Assembly: GCA_964371655.1 (NCBI GenBank)
Contig: CAYJOD010000014.1
Location: 1-64,000 of the forward strand
DNA: 64,000 nucleotides
Direction of reading: 5' to 3'
DNA from: CAZGSN01 sp964371655
GTDB taxonomy: Bacteria > Desulfobacterota > Binatia > HRBIN30
Of this stretch, positions 62,311-64,000 are shown piece by piece (position 1 is the first letter of the stretch; every line of letters starts with the position of its first letter). Both the position numbers and the translations under genes were made by a program. A model generated the notes under the pieces. The model saw nothing but the letters and a program-made list of their open reading frames with translations, ran no database searches and had not been told where the DNA came from.

Positions 62311-62862
62311 CTACTTCTCCTTCACGAGCACGTTGAAGATCGCCAAGGCGCGTCGAATCCCACCGGCGACGGCGCGCGAGCTCAGGGTCGACCCGGTGAT
62401 CGCGGAGATCCCGCGGCCGATATTCAGGTCGTCGTCGATGCCCTTGGCGTCAAACTGCCGCAACCAGCGCTCGCTCGGCAGATACTCCAAGGGTTCGTAG
62501 AAGGCCAGAACATGCGTCGCGGTGATTTGTCCCGCGGGACTGATGACGATGAGGAACGTTTCCGGCAAGGTCCGCACCACGTGAGTATCGAGCACCGCGT
62601 ACCCGGTGCATACACCATTCTTCCAGCCCACGTAGACGGTAAGCAAATTGCCATCGACCGGCGCCTTGGCGCGGTGTTCGATCTCGGAGTGTTGCTCGGG
62701 CGTAAGGAAGAAGTCGCGTGCTTCGACACGATCGGTCTCCGGAAACGCTAGGGCCAGGGCTTCGTCACGCGCGTGGAACACCTTGGCCGACGCTGCCCCG
62801 GCCGCGCCCGCGATGGTGCACGCGAGCACCAAGACCCAAGCCGTGATCCGCTGTACGTTCAT
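62311..62862 (-). CDS. periplasmic FMN-binding-domain protein
   Basis: This 183-residue protein has a signal peptide (1-26, ending SAKV) and an FMN-binding domain (about 60-165). The ApbE attachment-type motif TGSTLSS is at 156-162, where Ser or Thr becomes covalently flavinylated in RnfG/NqrC-like domains. The start at ATG 62862 follows AGGAGAG. It is encoded between a porin and a membrane protein, then ApbE. This fits an exported, covalently flavinylated electron carrier. Confidence 0.8.
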   Translation of the reverse strand: MNVQRITAWVLVLACTIAGAAGAASAKVFHARDEALALAFPETDRVEARDFFLTPEQHSEIEHRAKAPVDGNLLTVYVGWKNGVCTGYAVLDTHVVRTLPETFLIVISPAGQITATHVLAFYEPLEYLPSERWLRQFDAKGIDDDLNIGRGISAITGSTLSSRAVAGGIRRALAIFNVLVKEK

Positions 62863-62869
62863 TTCTCTC

Positions 62870-64000
62870 CTAGAAGACGAACCCGAAGCCGAGCCGCAGC
62901 TCGTCGGGTCGGTTGCCACTCTTTGCGTCCAAGATGCGATAGTCGGCCTTGATGGCAACCTGCGCAATCGGTTTGTAGGTGAGCCCGAGCTCATAGTCAT
63001 CGCGATCCTGAGTTCGATCAGGGGCAAAACCCTCGGGCACGGAGTTCTGGGTGTCGATACGTGAATAGCGCACCCACGGCGCCAGATACTGGGTGGTATC
63101 CTCGACCAGCAGCGGCAGGATGTCGTAGGCCGCCTCCAGATACCAACCCAGCATGGTGTTGGCGATCGGGCGTCCATCTGTGCCGCTGGCCGCATCGGTG
63201 ATCTCGGTGTCACGACTGAGTTGTGTGGTGTCGCTGATGTCGATCAAGGCGAACAGCGCGCGCGTCTCAAGGCCATAGGCGCGGTATTGCGCGTGCGCCT
63301 CGTAGATCTTGGTGAAGACGCTTTTCTTCAGCAGGCCGATGGCCGGGTCGGTGCTCCCGTACGCAAGGTTCTGCCCGCTATCGCCGAGATACACCGAGCC
63401 GCCGAGGAGACTCGACGGTGCGAACGCATAGTCGAGGCGTGCGACCCAGGCCCAGTCCTCCGCTCTCTCGGTGTTGCCACCCTGGCGTGCGGAACGAATG
63501 TCGCTGTTGCGGAACCCCTTGGCGTTAAGGCCGGTCAGGGCGAAGGTTCGGTACTGTAATCCAGGCAACACCTCACCGAAGAGGCCGACGCCGTTGGCGC
63601 TCCAGGTCGCGGGCAGCACGTCGTGTTCGACTTCGGGGCGCACGTTGCCATGGTAGAATGGCGGTTCATGAATCTCGTTGAGGAAACCCATCGGCACCAG
63701 CACCAGGCCGGCGCGGACGTTGACCTTCGGGTGCAGCAAGAAATCCAGGTAGGCGAACTCCACCGAAACGGCCCCCGATTCCGAGCTCACCGTACTTTCG
63801 GTGCTGGCGTGCTCGAACTCCGTCTCCGTATTCAGAACGATCCAGTCGTTGAACTTGTAGCCGGTGTAGATAACGAAGCGCAGGAAATCGAACTCGTCGC
63901 GCGCGCCGTTGGCATCTTTCGTTACCTTACGGAAATTGGTCTCGCCGTAGCCGCCGATCGAGAGGCCGCGCTCGATCCCATACACCCTGGCTGCGGCGGG
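62870..64000 (-). CDS. outer-membrane beta-barrel porin (5' end outside window)
   Basis: At least 377 residues are visible. The frame is open to the window edge at 64000, so the true start lies beyond. Alternating strands (GYKFNDWIVLNTETEFEH, WVARLDYAFAPSSLLGG, YLEAAYDILPLL) and a C-terminal aromatic residue (LRLGFGFVF) are typical of a phosphate-selective-type porin or related beta-barrel. It is the first visible gene of a four-gene unit that ends in ApbE. A role in letting an electron acceptor or metal cross the outer membrane is inference. Confidence 0.8.
   Translation of the reverse strand, partial: PAAARVYGIERGLSIGGYGETNFRKVTKDANGARDEFDFLRFVIYTGYKFNDWIVLNTETEFEHASTESTVSSESGAVSVEFAYLDFLLHPKVNVRAGLVLVPMGFLNEIHEPPFYHGNVRPEVEHDVLPATWSANGVGLFGEVLPGLQYRTFALTGLNAKGFRNSDIRSARQGGNTERAEDWAWVARLDYAFAPSSLLGGSVYLGDSGQNLAYGSTDPAIGLLKKSVFTKIYEAHAQYRAYGLETRALFALIDISDTTQLSRDTEITDAASGTDGRPIANTMLGWYLEAAYDILPLLVEDTTQYLAPWVRYSRIDTQNSVPEGFAPDRTQDRDDYELGLTYKPIAQVAIKADYRILDAKSGNRPDELRLGFGFVF

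Overview
The window is a high-GC, densely coding chromosomal segment from a Gram-negative bacterium: it has an outer-membrane porin, a TolQ/TolR-type pair, GlmU and a sigma-54 activator. The cohesin/dockerin-like secreted proteins with the 'GDCNNDGEVFGNE' type of calcium repeat, the paired ArsA ATPases, the Bat operon and the acyl-CoA catabolic genes fit a deltaproteobacterial or Binatota-like lineage. That placement is inference. Two 10-N scaffold gaps (34337-34346 and 38848-38857) show that this is a draft or metagenome assembly.

Layout: (1) 0.1-3.5 kb: macro-domain protein, GAF/sigma-54 activator, then a sigma-54-type promoter and two very small membrane proteins closed by a strong terminator. 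(2) 4-7.3 kb, minus strand: fabF and two ArsA-family ATPases, translationally overlapped. (3) 7.4-14 kb, minus strand: five consecutive secreted proteins. Three carry dockerin pairs, two carry cohesin-like modules and a C-terminal membrane anchor, and the fifth (12659-14005) is an FG-GAP repeat protein with a degenerate dockerin. It looks like an extracellular assembly system without any visible enzyme. (4) 14.7-18.4 kb: membrane pyrophosphatase and an ion antiporter. (5) 18.7-22.2 kb: acyl-CoA ligase, Uma2 nuclease and an alpha/beta hydrolase, bordered by inverted copies of dispersed repeats. (6) 22.7-31.7 kb: a complete Bat aerotolerance-type operon (MoxR, DUF58, a membrane protein, BatA, BatB, BatC and a BatD-BatE fusion). 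(7) 32-46.9 kb: housekeeping genes (ribE, priA, def, der, tolQ/tolR type) mixed with a Ycf46-like ATPase, an XRE regulator plus HExxH protease, thiolase and a lytic transglycosylase. (8) 47-55 kb: UbiB kinase, glmU, ferredoxin, flavin reductase, an SRPBCC protein, an alpha-methylacyl-CoA racemase-like enzyme and an FAD dehydrogenase. (9) 55.2 kb: tRNA-Arg(TCG), a decayed REP-associated transposase and an orphan ABC permease. (10) 57.5-64 kb: DUF29, Ogt, bacterioferritin and Bfd, then ApbE with an FMN-binding protein, a membrane protein and a porin, which together suggest a flavinylated electron-transfer or iron module.

The intergenic DNA is unusual. It holds two 131-bp miniature elements with perfect 12-bp terminal inverted repeats that differ at one base. 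It also holds several families of palindromic dispersed repeats, and a recurrent architecture in which a short tandem repeat (often 7 bp) is followed by its inverted partner. In the Bat operon these repeats have moved into the translated N-termini of two or three genes.
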